DNA of 64,000 nt from Escallonia rubra (GCA_033065855.1 JAVXUO010003116.1:30001-94000); one strand, 5' to 3'; shown: positions 35,289 through 55,315, counted from the first letter of the stretch. Numbers and translations: made by a program. Notes: a model not told the origin generated them from the sequence alone.

Positions 35289-38200
35289 TGATATCCTTCT
35301 GATCTACTGTAAATTGAGCTTCTTGCGTTTATTCTATATATTGCTTTTACTTGTTTTTTTCTCAACTGCACAAGACTGCGGACCTGAACGTGATAATAAG
35401 GCCTTTTACAAGACCTTATCGGAATAAATTTTCATAATACACATGCATTGTATATCTGTATTAATATGTGGATATATATTTTTCCTCTTATGATTAATAC
35501 AGTACATGAGACTTATTAAAGTATTAACTACAAAGCATTGGAATATATTTGATCAATTGAAGTTGAAAATTATTGGAGAATATTATTGAGTACTAATAAT
35601 TGAAATGTCACCTTGTACTTCCGATTAGCCAACTTCGAGATGCAAGGTTCGATCCTCCGCTCCCCCAACAATTTAATCTGAAAAGTACTTCTAGCTACCA
35701 GTAAAACTCGAGAATAAAGAAAATGATTGACAAAGAATTTTAGCAGTAATAAGAGTAAAATCAAGTCACTTATACACGTGTTTGTATGAAAGCAAGCTCA
35801 CATTTAATTTGCACGTAATTGTTACAACTAACTTCCATTGTGAATTCTTTTTGCCTATTTGTAAAACTTCTTTAAAGCGTTTAGAAGATTGAAAATTACA
35901 ATAAAAAAAATATGTAAATTGTAAGTGCACCCAAATATGAAAGCATCTAACTTTTATGAAGGCTTTGATAAACCAACCTACAAAGACTTTTGAGATAAGA
36001 GAAAGACTACATTATCCTTCGTAACAAGGAAGAAGAAAAATGACTTGATTGATGTCAAAGATTCTTGTGGCCATGCATGAATCTTGCATCCATTTTTTAT
36101 GCCACAAACTATATGTAAATATAATTACCACATAAAAGGTAAGCTACCAAATAGCAAGTTAACTTTCACTTAAAAAATAATTTATTATAACTTCTCCCAA
36201 CAGCTGAGTAATTGCGTACCCTCTAGAAAATAGGAACACATTTAACTTAAGTTAGTTTCTTCACATGAGAAAATAACTATCATCGTCATCTCTTTTTCAC
36301 AAAGAAAAAATAAAAACTTTAGAGCTATAAAGTGACAACTTAATTAAGGCCAAGTCTAAATCTTTTAGTGACAATCAATGGCTTATAAGTTTTCCAAATT
36401 ATTTTGCAGCCTTGCTCTATTAATTCAAACATTTGTATTAATTAACCACCTATCAAGAGTAAAATTATTTTACGGTCCCAAAAACAGGTCTCATCAACAT
36501 TTACCACCTTCCCTACCAACAAGCCCCACAACTACAAGGGTTGCCTGCTAAACTTTCTAATAATAAACAAGTGGTTCATAGCTCCACATGTGTGATCCAG
36601 CACAAACTACTCGGCCAATAATTTGAAGTGGGGACCTGAAAAGGGAACATGGTGCGTGCTGTTCTGCTATCTGCCTGGGCTCTTCTGATTTTTGTAAGAA
36701 TATCCTTCAAAAATGGAATCTGCATATCGCTTTTATGGGTGCTCCAGTTAATCATGTGGCGCAGATTATCGACATGAAAACAGCTAGAAGATGCTCCATC
36801 AAGACCCCTCTGCATCTTTGGGAGGATTCTGTTTGGTTTACTGTACTGTATTAACCTGGAGATCGATTAATGGCGCAAGTCTTGATGCTAAGTCGTGCAG
36901 TTGGCAAAATCTCAACGTCCCATTTCGACCAATTCATCAGGATCTCTGAATAAGGAAGCTTTTGAGAATATGGGACAACGATTCATTGAAAGAGAGTATA
37001 AAGGCAACATTAAAGCATGGTGCAAACAAGTATCTGAGCTGTTATATTCTATGGCCTAAATTGGTGGCACATGAATCTTGGAGAAAAGTCATTGATCAAA
37101 GGTCGCATCATGACCAAATTGCCTTCGTTCATGAAAGGAATTGATGCCGACTTAATCTAAATGGCCACCAGAGAAAGCTTTTGTATTGTAAGCTTTATAT
37201 CACATGTATGTAAATAAGTGGTTGATCTGCTTCTTATATTCGATAGAGTTATCTTTCTTATGAACAGTGGCGGAGTCAGAAATGTTATGGCTAGAAATAT
37301 TGAGTGGGGTAGGCATTAGAAATTATTATATGGCTCAACGATACGGGTAATGCCTAAACTCATGCCCTAATATATTTTTTCATGCTTTTTCGTCGCCAAA
37401 AGTAAATATGTTACCGCTACAAAAAAGCATGATAGTATTGTTGGATATATTTCTAACAGCTTAAAATTTTAGAGTAATCGGTTACATAATCCGCTATTTC
37501 GTTGTGTAAGGTCTTGATTTTATTATTTTGGCTTGCATATCTGATCTCTGCATAATAATAATAATACAATTTGCACTCCGTTTTCTAGTGTAACTTGTGG
37601 TGGCACACCTTTATTTATATCTCATTGTTTTTGTTTCACCGCGTAAAATTAAAAGTTTACACGTGACGGAGAAAAAGCATTACAACTATAAACATATAAA
37701 AGTGGGTAGATCTGTCCAAAACATAAAAAATATACACATAGGCACGTGCCTACTAGTGCACCGTGTTGCCTCCGGCCATGCCAGTGAGCATGCTTTTGCC
37801 TTTTGGTTTCGGCATCAAGCTTTAACATAGTATTGGAGGCAGACCCACTAACTATCGTTATTCGCATCCTCATGCCATAATTTGGATGCAAGACTCTTTA
37901 TTCTCATCCTCGTCGAGGCTCTTTAAGCTCATCCTCGTATCATAATCTGAGTCGAGATTTTTATGTTCTTGGTTATCACCTAATCCTAGGTTTAACGTGA
38001 GGACGGGTGCTAAGTTATATCCCACATCACCTAAACAAGTTGTGAAACTGATTGTTAAATCCAGAGAGTCAATCCTTCTTATAAGCATACTTTTGCGTTA
38101 GATACCATATTTTAAAAAATATATTCCAACTCTTCATTGTTTTCTTCAGAAGTAGAAGTAAATAGGAAAATACTTCAATCAACGATTCAACAATTAACGA

Positions 38201-38570
38201 TCTGAGACCAGAAAACTCACCAAGAAGTCAACAAAAAAATATAGATAAAGTAAGTCCGAACATTAGGAATATAGAAATGCATCTTTTGGAGAAAAGAGCA
38301 GGCCATAGCTGATATATAGACCAGTAACCTCTGTGCTTGAGGTAGAAAATGTTTCAAAATGAGATCAATCTTCATGTTGTGGACGTGCATCTCCTACATA
38401 AAGACTTCCGAACTCTTGACCTATGCACATATTCTCTTATTTTTATGGGCCAAACAGTCTTGACACCACTATTTTCCTGAACTAAATCACACTCGCATAA
38501 GTTTTCTAAGCCACTTGAAATTGATGCACCACAAAAAGCAGAAACCTTGTTGAAAAAGATTGTACTAATA
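35289..38570. other. Intergenic, no supported gene
   Basis: AT-rich. Frames at 36576-36815 (minus), 36962-37144 (plus) and 37649-38088 (minus) have no recognised domain. 'cagtggcggagtcag' at about 37266 is a phrase often seen at plant transposon ends, but no partner end was found. A B-box-like 'ggttcgatcctcc' at 35647 may be a SINE scrap. Confidence 0.4.
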
Positions 38571-38575
38571 ATGTA

Positions 38576-38937
38576 CTCCCCGCATCCCACAAAAATTGAT
38601 CATATTTTCATTTTAAACCGTCACACAAAAATTGATCACTTTCAAATTAAGAAAGATTTTGTAGGTATTCTTACATATTTATCATTTTTATACTTTTGTT
38701 AAATTTATTTTTCAGTCCGCATTTAATTATTCACCAATTCATTTTCTCTCTCCTACCCCACCTTCTTACACATTTTTATTCTATTCCTCTTTCCACATTT
38801 AACACTCCTCTAACTTATTTTCTCTTTACTGGCTCACTTTTTTTCCTTCCTCTCTCTAAAGGGTAAAATGAGAATATGACCTAAATCCTTAATATGCGTG
38901 CGAAAAAAAGTGATCGAACTATGTGAGATTGAGGGAG
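38576..38937. mobile_element. Stowaway-type MITE
   Basis: It has the left end CTCCCCGCATCCCAC and the right end (reverse complement CTCCCTCAATCTCAC), with flanking TA at 38574-38575 and 38938-38939. Its 362-bp interior is the reverse-oriented relative of the element at 21240-21607: 'gatcactttcaaattaagaaagattttg' here corresponds to the complement near 21525-21560. Confidence 0.82.
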
Positions 38938-39639
38938 TAGTACATACGAGAAGAGCTATATTCACCCCATCCCTGATATGCTATCTTACTCCATCTTTAG
39001 ATAACCTGACTTGGGACAAATATAACCCAATAATGAGGGTCATCTCCTCAGTGAGACTCTGATATGCCAATGGGAGCCGAGATGGCCGTCCAGTTGAAGC
39101 AGCACCACATTTCTATTCACGTACTATTATGTTTCTTTTACGTTTCCCCCCAAATTTTGTAAAAAATTTCAATTGTGAAGCCACTTATTTTCAATTGTCT
39201 TTGTACAATTAATAATCACATGAGTAATAGATATATACGATAAGAGTTAAGTTTCTTTCATCCAAGATTAGTAATTTATTATAAATTAACCTTAACAAGT
39301 TAAATAAATCATTATAAATAGTGAAATTGTATGATTAACAGTCAAATTGAAGAATCTATTTTTCATTTAACATATTCAATAGTGATGCGAATGCTTTTAT
39401 GTTAGCCATTACTTTTTTCTTATGACCTTTTAGTACTTTCCGATTAGATTTTCTGGGTCCGTCCCATGTATACTGGTCCTCGCGGTAGGCTTATGAAGAA
39501 TTCTTGTCAACAAGCATATCCAACTTGATCTTGTGAGGTTATCCCACAACGATATCCAGTAAGAATCCTTGTTGGATACGCACAAGGATATCCGATCCAA
39601 CAAGCATAAAAGTGCTGCTAATCCTTGGCGATTGTTGGC

Positions 39640-39850
39640 CATGGCATGTGGCCTGGCCTGTTGGTGATATATTTTGGCCCAGCAGAAAAATTATTTAGGC
39701 CTGTTCTGGGCCTGTTTTCTGGCCTGCCGCATTGGTCCTTGTGGAGTTGATGATTGGGCCGTAAAAGGCCTATTGAACGGCCTGCTGTCTAGGCCTTTAG
39801 GCCAATTTGGGCCTTTTTAAAGAGGGCCTGCAGCTGCGAATTGGGCCTGA
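39640..39850. repeat. GGCCTG-rich tract
   Basis: About 210 bp carries more than a dozen copies of ggcctg, gggcct, aggcct or ggccca at irregular spacing on both strands, in otherwise AT-rich DNA. It is non-coding and no ends were resolved. Confidence 0.6.
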
Positions 39851-39978
39851 ATTGTTAATAATGTCATTAGTGATGACATATATTTTTTAATATTGACTTA
39901 TGTAGTTGAGATACTAATGAATTTAAAGTGCCATTATTATTATTATTATCATCAAGAATTAGTTTAAATTTACGAGAT

Positions 39979-40122
39979 CATGCTAAAATCTTATACTTTG
40001 TTTGACATGTTTAGATTACTTTAATGAACTTGAAAATAATTAGTGGTTCTCATGCTAAAACCTTATGCTTTGTTTGGCATGTTTAGATTACTTTAATGAA
40101 CTTGAAAATAATTAGTGATTTT
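39979..40122. repeat. 72-bp tandem duplication
   Basis: Units at 39979-40050 and 40051-40122 begin catgctaaaa(t/c)cttat and end in aaaataattagtg, with only a few substitutions. Confidence 0.92.
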
Positions 40123-41600
40123 TACTTATTTTGGCAGTAAGCGGCCCAACAGAAGTTTATTTTCTTTGATAGGTCGAAATAATGATAAAATCACCTCACG
40201 TCAAACTTACTAATTAAAAATATTAATCGGCCTAACGGATGATTATATTTTAATTTTTAAGCGGAAAGAAAGAAAATAATAAGTTGCGTGGGTCAAATTG
40301 TTTTCTGCCCAAAGGTAATATAATTTGTACTCATGTTGCTTGTAATGATTTTCAAATTGCTAAGGGTGAAAAAAAACACTTGTATGTTATTACCAGCCCA
40401 ACGGAAGAGGGAACCATTGTTGAAATAGATGGACTATGTAGAATTTGGACGGTAGCACGTGAGTGTGCTACTTGCTGCCTCTGCCTCTGATTGTATTAGT
40501 GCGTATAGAGCAAGGGGGTGATAGTTCAAAGAATTAAGGGTACTTTTGTCCTTCTCATTTTTGGTGCTTACTAATGGCTTGGAAAGAGCCTTTCTTGCTT
40601 TAGCAATAAGGACACTCTTTCATATATAGAGGCGAATTTATCACACAAAGACACTATTGACATCTAAAGAAGCGTCATCTACCATTCATCTAATAAGTCG
40701 ACTACATAACAAAAACTCAACAAAATTGGACGAAAGACAAAAGGACTAGTTTGAGATTTAACAATTACTAAAAAAGTTGAATTGATCATATTTTAGTATA
40801 GGACGGGTGAAATGTATCTTGACCCAAAAATAAAAATAAAAATTAGAATTGGCTTTGAAGAAGAGAAGCAAAAGTAATCCAGCAAACTTTACAACTCATG
40901 CTTCATGCCATAATGAAAGGGATTAATTCCATGAAGGTTTAGTAGGTAGTAACATATTAGCAAAAGTTAGCTAGTATTGCTAAATTGCAGTTGCTTTTGC
41001 CAAAAATACGTTAGTTTTGGGTGCTGTATTATGCTCTCCGTTTAATTTTATGTCGTTCTCGTCAAAATCATGAGTTGTCAAAATAAATCAGGTCTATTTC
41101 AAGAATCAAATTTGAATACTGGACGCAACAAATTTAAAAAATAAAGACCGACAAGAGGAATACCGGAATATATCCTTGTTATTTTTGAAGAACTGACGAA
41201 ACTTGTTCATAATATATTTTTTATTTTTTTATAACAAAATAGAATGAAAGGGTTCAAATTTTGGATACATTTATCGAATTCTCTATTCTTGTAAGATCCG
41301 GATCTGTATACTTTGAACGACCGAAATTACCCGTTACGTCGAAATACAGACAAAACCCACTTTGATAAAAAAAAATCGCCGCTAAAGTACTTGGACACCC
41401 TCAGTTGACCCGTGGGTAAGGTAGTCCTTTTCAAATTGTCACGGACAAAGAGCATGATCCGATAGATATTCCCTTCTTTCCCACAAAAATCACCCAAAAA
41501 TCCATTTCATAATATCCTCACTCCACACACCAAAGCCTCGACCAAATTGAGTCATAGACAAACCCTCTCTTTCGTGCCGTGCAATCACCATTTTTCGAAC
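40123..41600. promoter_or_regulatory. Upstream region and presumed promoter of the TPI gene
   Basis: It contains no gene that I can support. The last 130 bp before the TPI start (from about 41470) are C/A-rich and free of ATG until the start codon, as expected for a plant leader. No clear TATA box was fixed. The frame 40284-40490 is unsupported. Confidence 0.35.
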
Positions 41601-48584
<6,984 letters not shown>

Positions 48585-48703
48585 GTTCAGAATCATCATG
48601 AGCGCCAACTGTGTGAAATTTTGAAGTTTATCTTTCGCACACGTACTGTACTCGAGGATTAATTTTCCCTTTCTACTCTGGCAGCACTTCAATCTCAACT
48701 ATG

Positions 48704-48709
48704 AATAAA
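48704..48709 (+). terminator. Likely poly(A) signal of TPI
   Basis: AATAAA lies 120 bp after the TPI stop codon in T-rich 3' sequence. The same signal is kept in the duplicated copy (ctataaataaatttgag near 51668). Confidence 0.55.
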
Positions 48710-49115
48710 TTTGAGAAATCCCTACCCGATTTCATGCCAACTAAGTGACATTTCTCCTCTCACTATCCGGACAAGCTCTTGTGATTTGAATGTCTCTAGA
48801 TAATGTTCCTTACAAGTATTTGGCTCTTGTGAAACGCAGTCCAAGGAAGAACGGCTTCATGGACTGCACCCAAGTAGTGGTCAAGTAGGAAAAGTTTCAG
48901 TAGGGTGACCCTATTCTGAAGAGGCAATCAAACACCAGGGACAAAAGCATAACTAAGGCATAATTAAGCATAACTAAAGAGGCAATCAAACATCACATGC
49001 CTAGAGTTCGCTTTCGTACCAACTATATGCAATGATAAACTCTAAAGAGATGGTTTCAAAGTTTCTAGCTTAAGCTTTTGGGTCAAGATTTGATAATGTG
49101 GTTAGCATCGTTATA

Positions 49116-49332
49116 CTCCTACTGTCCCGAAAAAATTGATCATATTTTCTTTTTGAACTGTTTAAAAAAAATGATCACTTTCCAAATTAACAAAGATTTT
49201 ATATGCATTTTTTCATATTTACCTTTCTTACATTTTTTTTATTCTGTTTATCTCTCCAAGTTTAATCATTCACCAATTATTTTTCTCTCACCTGGCCTAC
49301 TTTCTTTCATCTCTTTCTCAAATTTAGTCATA
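49116..49332. mobile_element. Truncated Stowaway MITE
   Basis: It starts TA|CTCCTACTGTCCC and is followed by 'attgatcatattttc', closely matching the first 200 bp of the element at 38576-38937. The right half is missing, and the copy stops at the Harbinger-like element that begins at 49336. Confidence 0.65.
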
Positions 49333-49335
49333 TTA

Positions 49336-49975
49336 GAGTCCGTTTGACATTGATGTATTCTAAAAAAACAGATTTCAACTTAAATCTTAATCAGTTTTCA
49401 AAATCAAATCTAATCTATTTTAAGCAGAATTAGTTTGTTATTTGACAAAAGTAGTTATAAACTAACTTCAAGCTACAAAAAGTATTAGGATATAAAGTGT
49501 TTAAATCAGCTCCACTATGACAAAATAACCATATAATACACTTGGATAATAAATTTCTAATATTCATTTAGAAAGGTAATGTTAACATAACTTTTATTTC
49601 TAAATAAGTATGATGTACAAATAAATTATCAAAAGTTATTTTCACCCACCTAGAAAAGTTGTTTATTTCTTATCTAAAAACACTCACAATCTCACATAAG
49701 TACTTATAGTACAATAACCTTTTCAAATTACTTAAAGGGTATGAGATGTTGAGAAATATGAGGACGGTACGGTACGGTAAATTAGAAGGTCAAACCTGAT
49801 TATGAGAAAAATGATTATTTTATAATCTTCACTTTCCACGATTATGGATTTAATCAATTTCTAACTTTTCGAGCCAGATTAAATCTCTTAATCTTTTTAA
49901 CCAAACACTCACACACCTGGTTTAATCCAGATAAAATCATATTTGACCATCCCAAAGTCAATCCCAAAAAGCCTC
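49336..49975. mobile_element. Harbinger/Tourist-like MITE, TTA target duplication
   Basis: The left end GAGTCCGTTTGACATTGATG pairs with the right end (reverse complement GAGGCTTTTTGGGATTGACT). TTA flanks both sides (49333-49335, 49976-49978). The interior shares blocks such as 'tcaaacctgattatg' and 'gattatggatttaatca' with the element at 54645-55315, in the opposite orientation. It is 640 bp and non-coding. Confidence 0.78.
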
Positions 49976-51321
49976 TTAATAGTTGTCGTTAGGACAGGAT
50001 AACAAGTGTTATTCCTGGCATATATGGGGGGAGGATTTTGCGATTAAATTTCTCTGAAGGGTAATCGTGATATTATACCATATGTCGAGGATAAAGAACA
50101 ATTAACCCTGAAATAATCAACCTTTAAGCACACATCAGCTTGACAAATCAAGAAACAAAACAAGTGGTGGGAATTTTAAAAAATATAGACGAAACTTTAA
50201 TTCATAAACCCTACTTTACATGTGTATAGAAGGGAAAAATTATCTGGCAAAGAACACTAAGAACAAAGGAGATACAGTGGTTCCAACAACCACCTAAGTT
50301 CGTCAAGAAACTTTGATTAAAAACATTATAACTGCGTTAGTTGCATGTGGACACTGCTTCTCTCTTTCACCATGATCAAAGCTGATAACTCCCACAATTT
50401 CAACACAAGAGAGGCGTCTCTGCTTTCCTACTTGCACGAGGAGAAAGGGACATTTAAATAAAATGGAAGCATGCCCTTTTGCCAGGCGGAGGATTAGCTG
50501 CTAAGAAAGGAAAGTGTCAAATAAGAAGGATTTAATTTGATGTATTAAGGGAGTTAAAAGTTAGGCCCCAAGAGCCAAAAGGAAGTGGTTGTATGTGAAT
50601 GTAATCAAGACAAATGTCCCTCTTTCACCTTTATCTTTCGTCAAGCCAAATTTCTGGATAGAAAATGTCTCCCAGTCACCAATCTTTTGGTGTCCTTTTG
50701 GAACAATTTGCCTTCCTTCTTTTTCGGTTGGCTAGTGCTCGGTGTATTTTATTTGTTTTTGGTTCCGTACGATAAGCTTCGTGGCATCTCGTAACAAACC
50801 GACAGATAAAATATGAGTGCTATATAAACTTAACTATGTACTGTTTAAGAATCTGTTCACTGTAGGAATTTCTCGAGTTGAATAACTCTGGTTCTTATTT
50901 CAACCAACAATAATTTTCTCGTACGCTAGCATATGATATGTGAACTCCATTGTTGTTGTTACTACCGACGTAAAAGAAATATAATTGAGTGCTAATGAAC
51001 TGGGAGAGATTATCAAGTCGAGTGTTGATGCACAACACGATCCATTACATTAAATGATCACTTCAGAGATATAGTGAGAAACTATTGGGTCGACACTTAT
51101 ATATAAATGACAATGCTTTGCACTTGAACGTGTTTTTCAAAGTGAGATTACTTGAATAGAATGGTTGAGTAAAGTTTGTCTCAACTCTCACATGATCAAA
51201 ATTTGTAAAAACAAAATGAGTAATATATATGCTGAGTTTCTATCCAAGAACATGTAAAAAAGTAAGAACATAAAAAAGTAAACAAATTGTTTGCCAAATG
51301 TTCTGGGGACGATGTTTGCTT

Positions 51322-51374
51322 ATCAACGTCAGGCGTTGCCGCCAATCCCTTGCAGTTAGCACCGCTCACGATAC
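51322..51374 (-). pseudogene. Inverted fragment of TPI exon 8
   Basis: On the minus strand, a TTTTGTAG acceptor-like end is followed by a segment encoding VSGANCKGLAATPDVD. It matches the first 50 or so bases of TPI exon 8 (from 48368), with substitutions. Similarity stops before the FLVGGASLK part, so the fragment cannot encode a complete exon. It lies between the two tandem units, opposite in orientation to the real gene. Confidence 0.88.
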
Positions 51375-51503
51375 CTACAAAAGAAGGCATATCTTTAGGT
51401 ACCCTTCTAATATGGCAGAAGATATAACTGCCGATGATGGTTACCTTCCACCCTTCCAAACAAGTCGTGCTCTTAATTTTTTTTTCTTTTCTTCTTATTG
51501 TAG

Positions 51504-51554
51504 CCTCAATTCATCGACATTATTAAGGCTGCTGAGGTGAAGAAGGATGCCTAA
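51504..51554 (+). pseudogene. Duplicated TPI exon 9, stop codon intact
   Basis: Directly after a polypyrimidine tract ending TTGTAG, 51 bp encode [16 protein letters not shown] and a TAA stop. This matches TPI exon 9 apart from Glu to Gln at the second residue. The following 3' sequence also matches the TPI 3' untranslated region. There is no exon 8 in the right orientation before it, so it is a dead fragment. Confidence 0.9.
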
Positions 51555-52089
51555 ATTCGGAATCATCATGAGTGCCGACTATGTGAAATTCTGAAGTTTA
51601 TCCGTTTCATACATACTCCACTCGAGGATTAATGTGCCTTCGTATTCTGGCATCACTTTGACCTCACCTATAAATAAATTTGAGAAATTCCCTGCCGATT
51701 TCGTGCCAACTTTAGTGACGTTTTTTTCCTCACAGTATTTCGACGAATTTTGGTGATTTGAATGTCTGAAGATGATGTTGCTTACAAGCATTGGCTCCTG
51801 TGGAAAAACAAACAGTTCAAGGAAGAACGGCTTCATTGACTGCACCCCAGTAGCAGTCAAGTAGGAATAAATTTACACGGGACAAAAGCATAACTAAGGT
51901 ATTAGTCAGCAAAACCACCCACAGTCGCCGTCTGTAAATGGCATCTAAGTCATGTATTATGCATGACTTATCCGTGTAAATTTTCAATTTAACGCTTTTT
52001 TGCAAATTTATCCCTCAAGGTCTAGAGGGCAATTTCGAGAAGGCAAAAATTTATGCATATTACAGACGTCAAATAGTCAATGGATAGGC

Positions 52090-52283
52090 TCAAAAAGGTC
52101 CAACAATTACTAAAGCCCCAAACCGGTCAATCCGTCAAAACCAATTCGTTTGATCCGTCCAAACCAGGTTGAAACCGAACCGTTCAACAATGGTTTGGAT
52201 TTTCTTTTTTTTCCCAAACTAACGGTGGTCGGTTCGGTTTGGCATCGGCCTTCAAACGAACCAACCGAACGTGCTCGCCCCTA
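52090..52283. mobile_element. hAT-type MITE fragment
   Basis: The right end reads 'cgaacgtgctcgccccta' (reverse complement TAGGGGCGAGCACGTTCG), a common plant hAT-MITE terminus, preceded by 'ggttcggtttggc' and its inverted partner 'ccaaaccggtcaa'-type sequence. The left terminus and a target duplication were not identified. The left coordinate is approximate. Confidence 0.4.
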
Positions 52284-52586
52284 CTCCCGAAGTAAAGTTT
52301 TCCTTTTTTGTTCTCTTTATAATTTTTCGCTCAACTTTTTTGCTCTGCAACTCTGTTCCAAAGTTTGGAATAATTTGGATTATACCTTAAATTGAGCACA
52401 CTAACAATATATCATTCCCAGATCGTCAACTTTCGACGATATCTTCACCAGAGATTGTAGTTTACAGATATAAAAAAAATGTCATTGATGAGCAAGATGA
52501 GGAAGCTGAACTAGGGCGTATACAATTGTGAGACGCTATTTTGCTTAAAACTAAGACAAGGTGTGAATGTGAGAGAGTTTCATGTG

Positions 52587-52611
52587 GAGAGAGAGAGAGA
52601 GAGAGAGAGAG
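52587..52611. repeat. (GA)n microsatellite
   Basis: Twelve to thirteen uninterrupted GA units. Confidence 0.95.
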
Positions 52612-54159
52612 AACTTGACCCGTTTGTTTGTACATGTTCTTGTCAAATTTTGCAAAAATATTCTTCAAAGTTTGAAGTTACAAATTTCACCCCTATATTT
52701 AAATGAACAATAAAGAATGCCCTTGACTTAATGTTGGCCATTGGGGCTGGATAACGGAAGGATTTTGCTATTGAATTTCTTTGAAGATTGATTACAATAA
52801 CGTGCCATATGTAAGGAAACAATAACAATGAACCGAAGAATAATCAAGCTTCTAAGCATACATGAACTTTACTCATAAAAGAAACAAGCTAGAGGAGTAA
52901 TGGAAGTTGAAAAATAAAGAGGAAACTTCGATTCATGAACTCTACTACACGAGTAGAGCAGGGAAAAATAATCTGGCGAAGAACAGTAATAACTTAGGAG
53001 ATATAGTGGTTCCAACAACCACCTAAGTTTGTCTAGAAACTTTGCTCAAAAACCATTATAAATGGCGTTAGCTGCATGTGGACATGCTTGTCTCTTTCTC
53101 CATAGTCAAAGCTATAACTCCCATAATTTCAACACCAAGATAGGCGTCTCTACTTTCCTGCTTGGACGAGGGGAAAGGGACACATCACTAATAAATGGAA
53201 GCATGCCCTTGTGCCAGGCTGAGGATTAGCTGTTAAGAAGGCAAATTGTCAGATGAGAAGGGCTAATTTGATGGATTAAGGGGGTTAAAGTAATGCCCCA
53301 AGAGCCAAAAGGAAGTGGTTGTATGTGAATGTAATCAAGGCAAGTGTCTCTGTTTCACCTTTTTCTTTTGTCAAGCCAAATTTTGCAAGGAAAAAGTCTC
53401 CCAGTCACGAAGCTTTCGTTGTCCTGTTGGAACAACTTGTCTTCCTTCCTTTTCGGTTGGCTGGTGCTTGGTGTGTATTTGTATTTCTATTTGGTTTGGC
53501 ACAATAAATTTCATGGCATCTCGTGATGTAGCTGATGGATGAAATACGAGTATTATATAAACTTGATCCTTTACCGTCTAAGAATCTCTTCACTTTATGA
53601 ATTTCTCGAGTTGAAGAACTTCGATTCTTATTTCAGCCGACGAGCACTCTTTCTTTAACATATGATATGTGGACCCTACTATTGTTACCACCAATGTCGA
53701 GAGAAGTATAACTGAATGCTAATGAACTATGTGAGATTATCGAGTCGAATATGAATGCACAACACGATCAGCTACATTAAATGGCATCCGATGAGAGATA
53801 ATCCTACACTAACGGACATCGGTTGAGAGATTATCGACAATTTATGTTAGCTGAATCACTTTGTACTCGAACATTTTTTTTTTGAAGTGATGTTACTGAA
53901 TAGAATGGTTGAATGAAGTTTGTCTTAACCTTGTAGGAGCAAAAGATTTTAAAAAGAAATTGAATAGCATGTGCTGAGTTTTCTATCCAAAAAAATGTAA
54001 AAAAAGAGAGAATATAAAAAAAGAAACAAATTATTTACAAAGGTCATATGTATTTGTTGGCCTTTGCCTACGTGATATCACAAAGGTTAGCTATAATGTC
54101 GCCGTCTGATAATGTTATTCACCGGGCATACTCTTATTATTAGACAAAGCTTAATTTAT

Positions 54160-54160
54160 C

Positions 54161-54226
<66 letters not shown>
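54160..54226. repeat. Compound (CT)n(TA)n microsatellite
   Basis: About 13 CT units run directly into about 20 TA units with no interruption. Confidence 0.97.
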
Positions 54227-54230
<4 letters not shown>

Positions 54231-54644
54231 TCCAACTCGTCTAAACGCCTAAGTATTGGGAGCTTGTTAGATTAGGAAGCCCTGATACAATTATTATTAA
54301 GACTAATTTTCTTGATATGGCAAGCAGAAAATGTACACCGAATTCAATATTGGGACATTTTGGATCATGGGATGAACCGCGCGGCATATAGTTGGGATCA
54401 TATCATCCATGCAGTCACCTAGGATAGCTACGGATTAAGAGAAAATAATTGCAATTTTTTTCGTTCTTTACATCTAATGATACGTGACGAGTGAATTGAG
54501 GAGCTGACAACCATTCTGGATTACAGGGCGCATTACGTGATCGATAGTACATATTATTGCAACGATCCAGAGCTCTAGATTAGCTTCGAATTACGAGAAT
54601 ATATTAAGTATCTTCAGTCAACTGCAACCAGTGATCCAGAGTTA

Positions 54645-55315
54645 GAGGGTGTTTGGGGTTGATTTTGGAATGGTCAAACCTGATTTAATCTAGATTAAAT
54701 CAGGTGTGTGAGTGTTTGGCAAACCAGATTATGAGATTTAATCTGGCTAAAAAAGCTAAAAACTGATTAAATCCATAATCCTGGAAAGTGAGGATTATGA
54801 AATAATCACTTTTTCCATAATCAGGTTTGACCTTTTAATTTACCATCATATCCTCACATTTTTGACAAAAAAGACATTTCATACCCTTTTAACTAATTAT
54901 TGGGTGTGACTTTTAAGGTAGACTTTATTTGTAATTTGGGGAAGTTATAGTATAAGCACTAATGCGAGATTGTTGGTTTTTTAATTCAGAATGAGAAGTA
55001 AACAGCTTTTGTAGATGGTTGAAAATAGTTTCTTCAATAATTTTTCGTATATTTTCAAATGAAAGTTATGTTAACATTACTTTACTAAATGGATATTAAA
55101 AATTTTATTTATGTACTGTCCCTTATGGTCATTTTGTCATATCAAAACTGATTTAATCACTTTCTATCCAAACACTTTTTGTAACTTTAAGCTAGTTCAC
55201 AGCTAATTTGCCAAACAACAAACTGATTTTGCCCAAAGTAGATTAAATCTGATTTAGAAAACTGATTCAGATTTAAGCTGAAATCTGCTTTTCATAATCA
55301 ATCCCAAACGGCCTC
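54645..55315. mobile_element. Harbinger/Tourist-like MITE, TTA target duplication
   Basis: The left end GAGGGTGTTTGGGGTTGATT pairs with the right end (reverse complement GAGGCCGTTTGGGATTGATT), with TTA duplications at 54642-54644 and 55316-55318. Sub-terminal blocks 'ctgatttaatct' and 'agattaaatc' occur in both arms. It is 671 bp and non-coding, and is a family partner of 49336-49975. Confidence 0.85.

Larger units (their letters stand above)
51480..54040. repeat. Tandem segmental duplication, unit B
   Basis: This is the second copy of the block described at 48500-51297, beginning in the TPI intron 8 polypyrimidine tract and ending with 'tatccaaaaaaatgtaaaaaa', which corresponds to the end of unit A at about 51240-51270. 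It lacks the Stowaway and Harbinger insertions of unit A but has acquired its own insertion near 51990-52283. It contains no complete gene. Parallel frames around 50585-50794 and 53315-53542 are the same non-genic sequence in both units. Confidence 0.8.

Noticed and set aside
53315-53542. Parallel ORFs in units A (50585-50794) and B (53315-53542)
   Set aside because: The similarity reflects segmental duplication of non-coding DNA. The two predicted peptides diverge in frame and length, as expected without selection.
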